Counted from the stretch's first letter, positions 7,308 to 14,525 are shown. The stretch: 17,861 bases of DNA from an uncultured Lachnospiraceae bacterium (GCA_910585935.1 CAJUHN010000054.1:1-17861), one strand, 5' to 3'. Program-made: numbers and translations. The notes: generated by a model not told the origin, from the letters alone.

Positions 7308-8663
7308 ATGGATACCCAGTTTGTATGGAGGGATGAGTTCAAAATCGGAGTAGATGTTATCGATAAAGAACACCAGCGGCTTTTTAAGATTATTAACAAG
7401 CTTTTTGCATTTAGAGAAGATGAAAAGAGCAGTCAATGGGCATGTCAGGAGGGAATTAAGTTTTTTAAAGGACATGCGATGAAGCATTTTGCAGATGAAG
7501 AACAATATATGGAATCTATTCAGTATGAAGGATTAGAGCAACATAAATATATACATAAAGTATTTCAAGAAAATACCCTCCCAGCGCTGGAGAAGGAATT
7601 GGAGCAGACAGAGTATGCTCCAGAAGCAATTGATCATTTCTTAGCTGTCTGTGCTGGATGGCTGATTGGACATACAGTGACAGAAGATCTTTCAATCATA
7701 GGAAAGTGTATAAGAAAATGGGAAAATCTTTTGCCAAGCGAAGAGCTTGCGGCTATGAAAGAGCTGATCACTCAGTTAGTATTTGATATGTTTCATCTGA
7801 AGTCACAAATGATCAGTGATGCTTATACAGGAGAAAAGTTTGGACAAGGGGTATATTATCGTCTAGTCTATGGGACAAAACAGGATAAAAGAAAACAGGA
7901 GGTTATTTTAGTTTTTGAAGAAAAGCTGCTGGTTAATACAGTTGGGAAAATTATGAAAGTTTCATCTGATAAATTAAATGCCACGTTAATTCATGCTACT
8001 AGATATACAGCACAACAGTTTGTAGGGCGTATTATGAAATACCTTTCAACTGAAGAATTATATGAATTGAAAGAAGAGAATCTTTTATCTTATGAAGAGT
8101 TTCAAAGAATATTTGAAAGAGAAAAACTACAAGCCAGTCTGTTGTTTAACACAGAAGAAGGATATTTTGCTTATTGTGTTATTGCACCTCGTATACTTAA
8201 AAATGGTGTCGGAACTCCTATTGAGGAGAAAAATGCTATAAAAGAAGTTAAGAAATATATTATAAAGCGAGAGGAGCAGGAAAAGAGAAATAAGAAGAAA
8301 GTACTTGTGGTAGATGATTCTAAAAAAGTACGACAGCAAATGAAGGAATTATTAGATGAGGATTATGAGGTCGCACTGGCAGAATCCGTGGTAGCTGCGA
8401 TTCGGACGATTACTCTGAATAAACCAGATCTGATTTTATTGGAAGATGAAATGCCAATTTGCGATGGAAAACAGACATTAAAGATGCTTCGCTCAGAGAA
8501 AGCATTTGCAGATATCCCTGTTATTTTCTTGACTGGCAGAGGCGATCCAGAGAGTGTGAAAAAGATAATGTCTTTGAAACCAACAGGATATCTATTAAAA
8601 AATTTAAAGCTGGTGGATATTAAGAAAAATATCGATACTTTTTTTGAAAAGACAAAGGTTTGA
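7308..8663 (+). CDS. bacteriohemerythrin - conserved domain - pseudo-receiver fusion
   Basis: This is a 451-residue protein. The start is ATG 7308 because AAAGGAGG sits 7 nt before it and a hemerythrin domain begins immediately; the open frame upstream to 7152 has no RBS. Residues 1-130 carry the full set of di-iron ligands in classic spacing: H22, H60, E64, H79, H83, H122 and D127. Such domains bind O2 reversibly. Residues about 150-330 form a conserved-looking alpha/beta domain I cannot name; a CheX-like fold is possible, but the ExxN phosphatase motif is not seen. Residues 331-451 are a receiver with D336/D337, T409 and K431, but the phospho-acceptor position is Glu (E379, in LLEDEMPICDG). 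No output domain is seen. The gene follows the two-component pair after a repeat element, so it may be its own unit. It is likely an O2/redox-linked partner of that pathway. Confidence 0.85.
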   Translation: MDTQFVWRDEFKIGVDVIDKEHQRLFKIINKLFAFREDEKSSQWACQEGIKFFKGHAMKHFADEEQYMESIQYEGLEQHKYIHKVFQENTLPALEKELEQTEYAPEAIDHFLAVCAGWLIGHTVTEDLSIIGKCIRKWENLLPSEELAAMKELITQLVFDMFHLKSQMISDAYTGEKFGQGVYYRLVYGTKQDKRKQEVILVFEEKLLVNTVGKIMKVSSDKLNATLIHATRYTAQQFVGRIMKYLSTEELYELKEENLLSYEEFQRIFEREKLQASLLFNTEEGYFAYCVIAPRILKNGVGTPIEEKNAIKEVKKYIIKREEQEKRNKKKVLVVDDSKKVRQQMKELLDEDYEVALAESVVAAIRTITLNKPDLILLEDEMPICDGKQTLKMLRSEKAFADIPVIFLTGRGDPESVKKIMSLKPTGYLLKNLKLVDIKKNIDTFFEKTKV

Positions 8664-8745
8664 GATTTTATGATGTAGTGAGGTAGAGATGAGATTTTTG
8701 GATAGGAAGAAAAGGTATTATTGATGTTTATTTGACAAAAGGTTT

Positions 8746-8912
8746 TCAAAGGGTCGCACAAGAAATGGTATTCCTATTCCAACGAAACCGCGCTTTCGCT
8801 CCGTTCCAGACGTAACAGTACTAAGCGCACAGCCCTTTTGGGCTGTTTGCTAAGTGCTGACGTCTTCCAAGGGGTTTCTTTCGGAATAGGAATACCATTT
8901 CTTGTGCTAGTT
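8746..8912 (+). repeat. dispersed palindromic element, copy 3
   Basis: Positions 8757-8780 and 8883-8906 form a perfect 24-bp outer stem whose sequence (CACAAGAAATGG at its base) is unlike the other copies. Inside are the family core GCGCTTTCGCTCCGTTCCAG (8790-8809), an ACGT/ACGT and GTACT/AGTGCT stem, and an apical hairpin AGCCC-TTTT-GGGCT. It occupies the first part of the 550-bp gap between the hemerythrin gene and the DUF6323 gene. The rest of the gap (8913-9128) is AT-rich, with only a possible extended -10 (TGCTATACA at 9086-9094). Confidence 0.9.
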
Positions 8913-9128
8913 TATGATATGGGCTAGTTTGTAATTTGTAATACAGAATGAGTTATTATGATAGTAGATTTATTATTTTTCTATATGTGTGTTCTAAATT
9001 TTTCTTTTATATCTTAGAGGTTATTTTCTTTTTTCTTAGCTATATTATACCATAAAATTGCTTGAAAAACAAGGCTGGTAATATTTGCTATACAATGTTA
9101 TAGTTACAGTTCAGATTTTTACTTTATA

Positions 9129-9169
9129 GTTATCATGAAATTTGCTTTTCAGATGAGCTGAATGGTAAC
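9129..9169. repeat. 41-bp repeat, copy a
   Basis: This sequence, beginning GTTATCATGAAATTTGC and ending GAATGGTAAC, closely resembles positions 15338-15378. The ends are near-complementary (GTTATCA/TGGTAAC), and the middle forms TTCAG-ATGAG-CTGAA. It lies 45 bp before the DUF6323 start codon, probably within the transcript leader or promoter. Its function is unknown. Confidence 0.5.
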
Positions 9170-9213
9170 ATGTTATAATTATTTTCCAAATATAAAAATG
9201 GGGAGGAATATTC

Positions 9214-9744
9214 TTGAGTAAAGATTGGATAGTTTTATTACAACAGAAAAATCAACTGGAAAAAGTGATTGAAACAAATAAAACGACAGAACAGTTTGGA
9301 CTTGTTTTAAGTGAACAGGATGCGAAGTTGATTTTAGAAGAAAGAAAAGATACTTTACAGAAACAGAAAAGGGTTGAGTTTGGAGAAGGTATTGTGCCAA
9401 AAATCATTTATGAATTTTGTGATTCTAATTATATTGATCAAAATAATTATGCTGATACAATTATTCGATTGCAGGAAATATTTTATTTATATAAGAATGA
9501 AATGCAAGATGAAATTACAGACGATGAACTTCTGCATTTGATGAAAGAACAGTTTGAACTCATATGTTTTGGAGATTTAGATTATTTGGAAGGAACATGC
9601 CTTGCTAATTTTGCACAGGCGATTCGAGCGGGGTATGATGGGTATAAAAATTCAGATGGTTATGGAGAATATTCTAAATTTGATGAAGTGGAAAGATGGG
9701 ATTATGAATTGTATCTCGAAACTTTAAAAGAGCTTTGGGGGTAA
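9214..9744 (+). CDS. DUF6323 family protein
   Basis: This is a 176-residue soluble acidic protein. The start is TTG 9214, supported by GGGGAGG 7 nt upstream and no competing ATG nearby. The sequence (EQFGLVLSEQDAKLILEERK, then RVEFGEGIVPKIIYEFCDS, then NYADTIIRLQEIFYLYKNE, then ITDDELLHLMKEQFE) matches my recollection of DUF6323, a family of unknown function in Clostridia. There is no catalytic motif, membrane segment or signal peptide. It appears largely helical. The next gene (DUF6179) starts within 10 nt of its stop, so translation is probably coupled. The family assignment is from memory of the sequence pattern. Confidence 0.7.
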   Translation: MSKDWIVLLQQKNQLEKVIETNKTTEQFGLVLSEQDAKLILEERKDTLQKQKRVEFGEGIVPKIIYEFCDSNYIDQNNYADTIIRLQEIFYLYKNEMQDEITDDELLHLMKEQFELICFGDLDYLEGTCLANFAQAIRAGYDGYKNSDGYGEYSKFDEVERWDYELYLETLKELWG

Positions 9745-9750
9745 TTGTTG

Positions 9751-10581
9751 ATGGAATATGAAATGGAAGAATTGATAACGATTGTAGGCAGACTGGCGGA
9801 GAAATATAATGCTCATGAAAGTACATCTATGACTTATGAAAAAGCAGAACAGTTGATGGAAGCTATTTTATATTGTATTCATGAAACAGAACAGTTTGGA
9901 GATAGTTTTATGGTTTCAGCAGGAACTATGCCAATACAGCGGATGTATGAAGTAGGGGCTTTATATGTGGAGAAGAAAGTAAAAAAAGCGTTAGATTTAT
10001 ATAATGAAATGTTACCTACATTTGTTTATTATGGGAATCGCTGTTTATATGATACTTTTATAAAAGGGATGCCAGAATTTTTTAAGTGGTATGACATGAG
10101 ATTTGAGCCACAAAATACAATTTTAACATTAGATTATCCTGTTATGAAAGATATTTCTGGGTATACAGGAATAGATAAAATTTATGAATTTATTGTGTGT
10201 ATTCGTTTGGAACAGAAGTTTTTGAATATATTTCCGAAAGATTATATTATAAATATATTGTTTCAATATAACAGAAAATATGAAGATATGATAGATAATA
10301 TTTGTGAAATTGTTTTTATGGCTGTGATAGGGCATATTTTGGCAGGAAAATCATTATTAGAAGATTTAGAAGAAGCAGATTATTTGAAGGTACAAAAGAT
10401 AGTTAGAGAAGTAGGTTTATGTGAGATAAAGGAAAAGTTAAAAAATGAGATAGAAATATTTGTGCAGAGATATTATGGGAATTGTGGTGAGTTGTTAGAA
10501 TATCTTACTTGTTCTATGGATAGTATGATTGTTCGGTTGAAAAATGCAGCGGATAATGGATCACTTCATCAGATGTTTTAA
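9751..10581 (+). CDS. DUF6179 family protein
   Basis: This is a 276-residue protein, mostly helical, with no membrane segment. ATG 9751 is preferred: GGGGG ends 10 nt before it and it lies 6 nt after the stop of the DUF6323 gene (in-frame TTG codons at 9745 and 9748 are alternatives). Recognisable stretches are SMTYEKAEQLMEAILYCIHE, FVYYGNRCLYDTFIKGMPEF, PQNTILTLDYPV and EDMIDNICEIVFMAVIG, which I associate with DUF6179, a Firmicutes family without known function. It is co-transcribed with DUF6323, and a sigma factor gene follows after about 180 bp. The two DUFs may form a complex; this is inference from adjacency only. Confidence 0.7.
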   Translation: MEYEMEELITIVGRLAEKYNAHESTSMTYEKAEQLMEAILYCIHETEQFGDSFMVSAGTMPIQRMYEVGALYVEKKVKKALDLYNEMLPTFVYYGNRCLYDTFIKGMPEFFKWYDMRFEPQNTILTLDYPVMKDISGYTGIDKIYEFIVCIRLEQKFLNIFPKDYIINILFQYNRKYEDMIDNICEIVFMAVIGHILAGKSLLEDLEEADYLKVQKIVREVGLCEIKEKLKNEIEIFVQRYYGNCGELLEYLTCSMDSMIVRLKNAADNGSLHQMF

Positions 10582-10689
10582 AAAGATGGTGGATTTATGT
10601 TATTATAGTGAAGTTTTATAGAAAATTATATTGTTCTGAAATGAAGGGATTTGTATGGAATTTGAAAAAATTTAAGAAAAACTCCAACC

Positions 10690-10740
10690 ATTTTTTATTT
10701 GCTGTGTCTATATAAGTGAACATGTTCTATTTATAAAATT
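10690..10740 (+). promoter_or_regulatory. putative promoter region of the sigma factor gene
   Basis: The 180-bp gap between DUF6179 and the sigma gene contains a 10-bp palindrome, GAACATGTTC (10718-10727), next to TATATAAG (10709-10716) and TATAAA (10732-10737). A CCAACC-T-run sequence lies just upstream (10684 onward). These could be an operator and promoter, possibly recognised by the encoded sigma factor itself. No hexamer pair fits the sigma-A consensus well, so this is tentative. Confidence 0.3.
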
Positions 10741-10762
10741 TTTGGAGGTTAAGAAACTCAAT

Positions 10763-12403
10763 ATGAAAAAGGAAAAGGCAGAACAGATTGTATCGGAATA
10801 TATGAATCAAATATTTTCGTATGTAAGTAAAAGAGTTTCTAATGAACAAGATCGGTATGATTTAGTACAGAATATTTGTTTACAATTATATCATTCTTTT
10901 TGTATAAAAGAAATCAGACAACCAGAACACTATATTTGGGTAGTGGCAAAGCATTGTCTTGTTAATTATTATCGTGATGTGAGTAAACAGAATTTAAAGA
11001 GTATAGAGATGCCGACGGAAATCATAGATACATCAATAGGAATGTTGGACAAAGCAGTTGTTGATGAAAATATTCAAAAACTGCAGGAAGAAATTGCTTA
11101 TTTATCAAAAACACAGAGAACGATTTTAATTCAGTATTACTATGAAGAAAAGAAACAATCTGAAATTGCTGAGTTTCTGAAACTTCCAATAGGAACTGTA
11201 AAATGGCACTTAAATGTTGCAAAACAAGAACTCAGGAAAGGGATGGATAAAATGAGAGAAGCAAGTGAATTAAAATTTAATCCGATTGTATTTGAAAAAA
11301 TAGGAATGTCAGGTTCAGAGGGGATATTAGGAAGTGCATCTAATATGTTTCGGAGTGCGTTATCACAGAATATTGTATATAGTATTTATCATCAGGAAAA
11401 AACGGTGAATGAGATTGCAGAAAGTCTGGGAGTATCGCCGGTATATGTGGAAAGTGAATTAGAGTTTTTGGAAGAAATGTCTTTAGTAAATGTAGAAGGT
11501 AAAAAATATAGCGCTAATATTTTGATTGAAGAAATAGATGAGGGTTCTCTTTGGTTTCAATATCAGAAAGAGCTATATCCAGAAATATCTGCTGAAATAG
11601 GAAACCGCTTGTATGATTTTATTATAGAAAGTGGTTGTTTATCTAGTGATTCAATTATTGGGATAAAGGATAGGAATATGATTTTATGGTCATTGATTTT
11701 CTATCTGATGACATGGGAAGAAAATCCAGATGAAAAGAAAATTTTGTTTGAAGAGGCAGCGGATATCCGAGCAGATGGAGGACAAAATATTATTCAAGCG
11801 GTTGTCAAAAATGAATCTATGAGCGAATATTATGCAGAAATAGGAATGGATAAATTTGTTGGACCATGCTGGAATGGACAGAAATTAGAGAATTGTTTTG
11901 CGATATTATGGCTTTTAGATGGTGCATGGACAGAACATAGGGTTATAGAGCATTATGGAGGTCTTAATATAGCTGGGGAATTAAATAGTTTAATTCATTT
12001 TTATCAGGGAGATAATTTACATTCAGAAGAGTATGCAACATTAATTCAAAAGGGGTATATTAGGAAAGATAAAAAAGGGAAATATGAATTTACAATGCCT
12101 GTTTTGAAAATGGGAAGTGTAAGAGATGAGCTTCTTGCAAAAGCGAAATGTATAAAAGAAGAAGTTTATTGTAAAAATGAGAAGAAAATTGAAGAGTATA
12201 AAAGAAATCTATTAAAAACAGTGCCCAAAAATGTAAAGAAACAGCAGGAATATTTTGTACAGAATATATTTAAAACTTCTGATAGTTGGATGGTTCTTTA
12301 TGCAGTTAAGGCTTTAGTGGAATCAGGGAAATTAGTTATGCCGAAGGAATCAGAAAAAATGTATGTTTCTAGAATGTTGATTGTAGGGGAGAATAAGAAT
12401 TAG
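10763..12403 (+). CDS. sigma-70 family (ECF-like) sigma factor with long C-terminal extension
   Basis: This is a 546-residue protein counted from ATG 10763, which follows GGAGG (10744-10748) at a rather long 14-nt spacing; the in-frame TTG 10742 overlaps that GGAGG and is unlikely. Residues about 5-70 resemble sigma region 2 (YDLVQNICLQLYHSF, and YIWVVAKHCLVNYYRD). Residues about 113-156 are region 4 with a helix-turn-helix (LSKTQRTILIQYYYEEKKQS, then GTVKWHLNVAKQEL). Regions 1 and 3 are absent, as in ECF factors, which are usually under 200 residues. Here a second winged-helix-like segment (about 204-250, TVNEIAESLGVSPVYVESEL) and about 300 unassigned residues follow. The extension may sense a signal or restrain the sigma part, as C-terminal extensions do in some ECF groups. 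No anti-sigma gene is adjacent. Confidence 0.8.
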   Translation: MKKEKAEQIVSEYMNQIFSYVSKRVSNEQDRYDLVQNICLQLYHSFCIKEIRQPEHYIWVVAKHCLVNYYRDVSKQNLKSIEMPTEIIDTSIGMLDKAVVDENIQKLQEEIAYLSKTQRTILIQYYYEEKKQSEIAEFLKLPIGTVKWHLNVAKQELRKGMDKMREASELKFNPIVFEKIGMSGSEGILGSASNMFRSALSQNIVYSIYHQEKTVNEIAESLGVSPVYVESELEFLEEMSLVNVEGKKYSANILIEEIDEGSLWFQYQKELYPEISAEIGNRLYDFIIESGCLSSDSIIGIKDRNMILWSLIFYLMTWEENPDEKKILFEEAADIRADGGQNIIQAVVKNESMSEYYAEIGMDKFVGPCWNGQKLENCFAILWLLDGAWTEHRVIEHYGGLNIAGELNSLIHFYQGDNLHSEEYATLIQKGYIRKDKKGKYEFTMPVLKMGSVRDELLAKAKCIKEEVYCKNEKKIEEYKRNLLKTVPKNVKKQQEYFVQNIFKTSDSWMVLYAVKALVESGKLVMPKESEKMYVSRMLIVGENKN

Positions 12404-12439
12404 AGGTATATTTTTTTAGGTTTGTAGTTTAGGGTAGAG

Positions 12440-12612
12440 AAGAAATGAAGTTCCGCTTAAGATAAGGAACTATTCCAACGAAGCCGCGCTTTCGCTCCGT
12501 TCCAGACGTAGCGGTACTAAATTCGCAAATCCCGCTTCTTGCGGGTTTGCTTATTAAGTACCGACGTCTTCCAAGGGGCTTCTTTCGGAATAGTTCCTTA
12601 TCTTAAGCTAGT
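12440..12612 (+). repeat. dispersed palindromic element, copy 4
   Basis: The outer stem is perfect over 22 bp (12455-12476 with 12587-12608), again with a copy-specific base sequence (GCTTAAGATAAGG). The core GAAGCCGCGCTTTCGCTCC, the AGACGT/ACGTCT and GGTACT/AGTACC stem and the apical hairpin GCAAATCCCGC/GCGGGTTTGC (loop TTCTT) are intact. It starts about 40 bp after the sigma gene stop and could end that transcript. Between it and the promoter at 12677 nothing else is visible. Confidence 0.92.
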
Positions 12613-12676
12613 TTTTTGTTTATTTTATTGTGAGGATATTGCTTTAGAGGTAGAAAATGAATGGGATTTACTTGTA

Positions 12677-12705
12677 TTGACACATAAATGATAATACATT
12701 ATAAT
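12677..12705 (+). promoter_or_regulatory. consensus sigma-A promoter
   Basis: TTGACA (12677-12682), a 17-bp spacer and TATAAT (12700-12705) match the vegetative consensus exactly, the best match in the window. Transcription should begin near 12712, about 25 nt before the small ORF at 12738 and about 180 nt before the GNAT gene. Confidence 0.8.
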
Positions 12706-12737
12706 GATATCAATAGATTTTTACAAAAGAGGGGAGA

Positions 12738-12830
12738 ATGGAAAATAAGGTATATAAAAATTTTTTTAAGAGAAGTGTTTATAATTGTAGCTTGTTTGAA
12801 ATTTTATCAGTTTTGCTAAATTTTTTGTAA
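12738..12830 (+). CDS. 30-residue small ORF (leader peptide or small protein)
   Basis: ATG 12738 lies just downstream of the consensus promoter, with GAGGGG 3-5 nt before it. The frame codes MENKVYKNFFKRSVYNCSLF followed by EILSVLLNFL and a TAA at 12828-12830. The peptide has a basic first half and a hydrophobic, Leu-rich end. I do not recognise it. It could be a small membrane-associated peptide, a leader peptide controlling the GNAT gene, or chance. The perfect promoter argues that something here is transcribed. Confidence 0.4.
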   Translation: MENKVYKNFFKRSVYNCSLFEILSVLLNFL

Positions 12831-12853
12831 TAGATAATTATGTATGATATACT
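12825..12853 (+). promoter_or_regulatory. possible second promoter for the GNAT gene
   Basis: TTGTAA (12825-12830), a 17-bp spacer and TATACT (12848-12853) lie about 40 bp upstream of the GNAT start. The -10 is good and the -35 moderate. It would give a short leader independent of the promoter at 12677. Confidence 0.4.
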
Positions 12854-12891
12854 CAGAACAGAAAAGGATAATTTGAGAGGAAGATTTAACT

Positions 12892-13389
12892 ATGAAATAT
12901 GTATTTACATTGGCAGATTACTCTGTTCTAAAAGAAGTTTATATTTTGATTGATGCACGAATTTCTTGGATGGATAAGGCTGGAATTAAACAGTGGAATG
13001 TTAGAAATTATTGGAAGGTTTATCCAAAATCTTATTATAAAAGCAAAGTAGAACAAAAGCAATTATATGTTTTAAAGAGGACAGATAATAATAAAGTTGT
13101 AGGAGCAATAGTTCTTTTAGAAACAGATGAACTATGGAATGATTGTAAAGAAGTATCTGCGTATTATCTGCATAACTTTGTAACAGATTGTTCTGAAAAA
13201 GGTGTTGGCAGTATTATATTGACTTTTGTGGAAGAGTTGGCTATGACAAATAGAAAAAAGTTTATACGTTTAGATTGTGCCATTGATAATGCAAGTTTAA
13301 ATACATATTATGAAAATCAAGGATTTATTTTATGCGGACAGTGTGTTGATGGTATATATATTGGAAATAAAAGGGAAAAGAAATTATAA
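12892..13389 (+). CDS. GNAT family N-acetyltransferase
   Basis: This is a 165-residue protein; ATG 12892 is preceded by GAGAGGAAG. The GNAT fold is seen in the central strand (NNKVVGAIVLLE), then the acetyl-CoA motif A region (YLHNFVTDCSEKGVGSIILT, with the G-V-G turn before a helix), and the late motif LDCAIDNASLNTYYENQGFI, in which Asn plus the Tyr-containing helix is typical. The family transfers an acetyl group from acetyl-CoA to an amine; no substrate can be inferred. It appears to be cytoplasmic. It is flanked by palindromic element copy 4 upstream and by 190 bp of AT-rich sequence downstream, so it is probably transcribed alone or with the 30-residue ORF. Confidence 0.85.
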   Translation: MKYVFTLADYSVLKEVYILIDARISWMDKAGIKQWNVRNYWKVYPKSYYKSKVEQKQLYVLKRTDNNKVVGAIVLLETDELWNDCKEVSAYYLHNFVTDCSEKGVGSIILTFVEELAMTNRKKFIRLDCAIDNASLNTYYENQGFILCGQCVDGIYIGNKREKKL

Positions 13390-13506
13390 ATATAAAATTA
13401 ATATCATTAGATAATTAATTTCTACCTGCATAGTAAAATGATAAATCTTTCTATTTTTATATTAAAGTTTTTATATCCAAAATTGAAATTTCAAAATTTA
13501 AAGCTT

Positions 13507-13535
13507 TTTCGTTAGGTATTAGAGGATATTATAAT
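13507..13535 (+). promoter_or_regulatory. weak promoter candidate
   Basis: A TATAAT hexamer at 13530-13535 lies 46 bp before the next gene. At 17-bp spacing the -35 reads TTTCGT (13507-13512), a poor match. The -10 alone supports the call. Confidence 0.3.
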
Positions 13536-13581
13536 GTATATCTGAAAGTAACAAAAGAAGAGAAAAAAAGGGGAAAGTGTG

Positions 13582-14316
13582 ATGAAAAAGAAAACAAAAA
13601 TTATTTTGTGGTGTTTGTCAATATTCTTTTTATTAGGGGCATTAGGATGTTTGCCTAAAACGCTTTTAGCAGCGTTTTTTTTATTTCTAGCAGGTATTTC
13701 CTGTAATCCATTATTTTTAGATTATCTGGTTAAGATTGGGAAAAATCCTCCAAAAATAGTTAAAATAGTGATAACCTTTGTATTGTTTATGATTGGTGGT
13801 TCAATGATACCATCAGTACAAGATACTACGATTCCCATAGAAACGACAACAGAGCAAATAACAGCAAATATTGTTGAAAAACAAGTAAAAAATATATCAG
13901 AAACAACGATAACTATTCCATCGTCAGAGGAAATAACAACAGAACAGACAGTTTCTGATGTGGAAAGTTCTTTAAGTGATATAGATCTAGAAGAACAAAT
14001 TTTAGTTGAATCTGGAGTTTCTGAAACAACTATTAAAGAAACAACAACTATTGAAGAAGTAACAACTGTTGAGGAAATAGTAGAAGAAACAACAATAGAA
14101 GAAACAACCACACAAGAAACAGTTCCTCCGACTACAGAAGTTCAAACTACACAAGAAGAAATTCCAACGGAGATAATTGTACATATCACTAGAACGGGAT
14201 CAAAATATCATAGATCTGGATGTCAATATTTAAGGAAAAGTGATATTTCTATATCCTTAAATGATGCAAAGAATAGAGGGTATTCACCTTGTAGTAAATG
14301 CAATCCACCACGATAA
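13582..14316 (+). CDS. membrane protein with Thr/Glu-rich stalk and Ada-like Cys/His C-terminus
   Basis: This is a 244-residue protein. ATG 13582 follows AAAGGGGA; the GTG at 13579 is less likely. Hydrophobic helices at about 6-25, 27-45 and 57-75 anchor it in the membrane. Residues about 80-200 are low complexity, rich in Thr, Glu, Ile and Val with repeated TTIEE/EETTT units, resembling a surface stalk. The last 45 residues (HITRTGSKYHRSGCQYLRK, then YSPCSKCNPPR) contain H210, C214, C237 and C240, a pattern I know from small metal-binding tails annotated as Ada-like zinc-binding domains in Firmicutes nucleases and surface proteins. Zn binding is likely but unproven. No catalytic domain is attached, so its job may be binding or sensing outside the membrane. 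Stalk orientation is inferred. Confidence 0.65.
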   Translation: MKKKTKIILWCLSIFFLLGALGCLPKTLLAAFFLFLAGISCNPLFLDYLVKIGKNPPKIVKIVITFVLFMIGGSMIPSVQDTTIPIETTTEQITANIVEKQVKNISETTITIPSSEEITTEQTVSDVESSLSDIDLEEQILVESGVSETTIKETTTIEEVTTVEEIVEETTIEETTTQETVPPTTEVQTTQEEIPTEIIVHITRTGSKYHRSGCQYLRKSDISISLNDAKNRGYSPCSKCNPPR

Positions 14317-14348
14317 GAAAAAATAATTTTTAAATTTTTTTGGTAATT

Positions 14349-14525
14349 GCGAAAGTCAAAGGGACGCTCCGGCAAGGAAGTATTCCACCGAAGCCGCGCT
14401 TTCGCTCCGTTCCAGACGTAGCGGTACTAAATTCGCCGTTTCGCTTCTTGCGAAACCACTCATTAAGTACCAACGTCTTCCAAGGGGCTTCTTATGGAAT
14501 ACGTCCTTGCTTTCGCTGTTCCTTG
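14349..14525 (+). repeat. dispersed palindromic element, copy 5
   Basis: The outer stem is 14372-14387 (GCAAGGAAGTATTCCA) with 14495-14510 (TGGAATACGTCCTTGC), with one mismatch. The core GAAGCCGCGCTTTCGCTCC is identical to copy 4, but the apex differs: CGTTTCGC-TTCTT-GCGAAACC. The upstream flank GCGAAAGTCAAAGG is shared with copy 6. It fills the middle of the 360-bp gap before the MreB-like gene; the rest of that gap has no visible gene. Confidence 0.92.

Noticed and set aside
8363..8761. 132-codon minus-strand open frame
   Set aside because: It lies opposite the receiver domain of the hemerythrin fusion, whose protein is clearly the conserved one.
13722..14111. 129-codon minus-strand open frame rich in Val/Ser
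   Set aside because: It is the antisense of the Thr/Glu-rich stalk; the repetitive composition keeps the opposite frame open. No RBS or family similarity.
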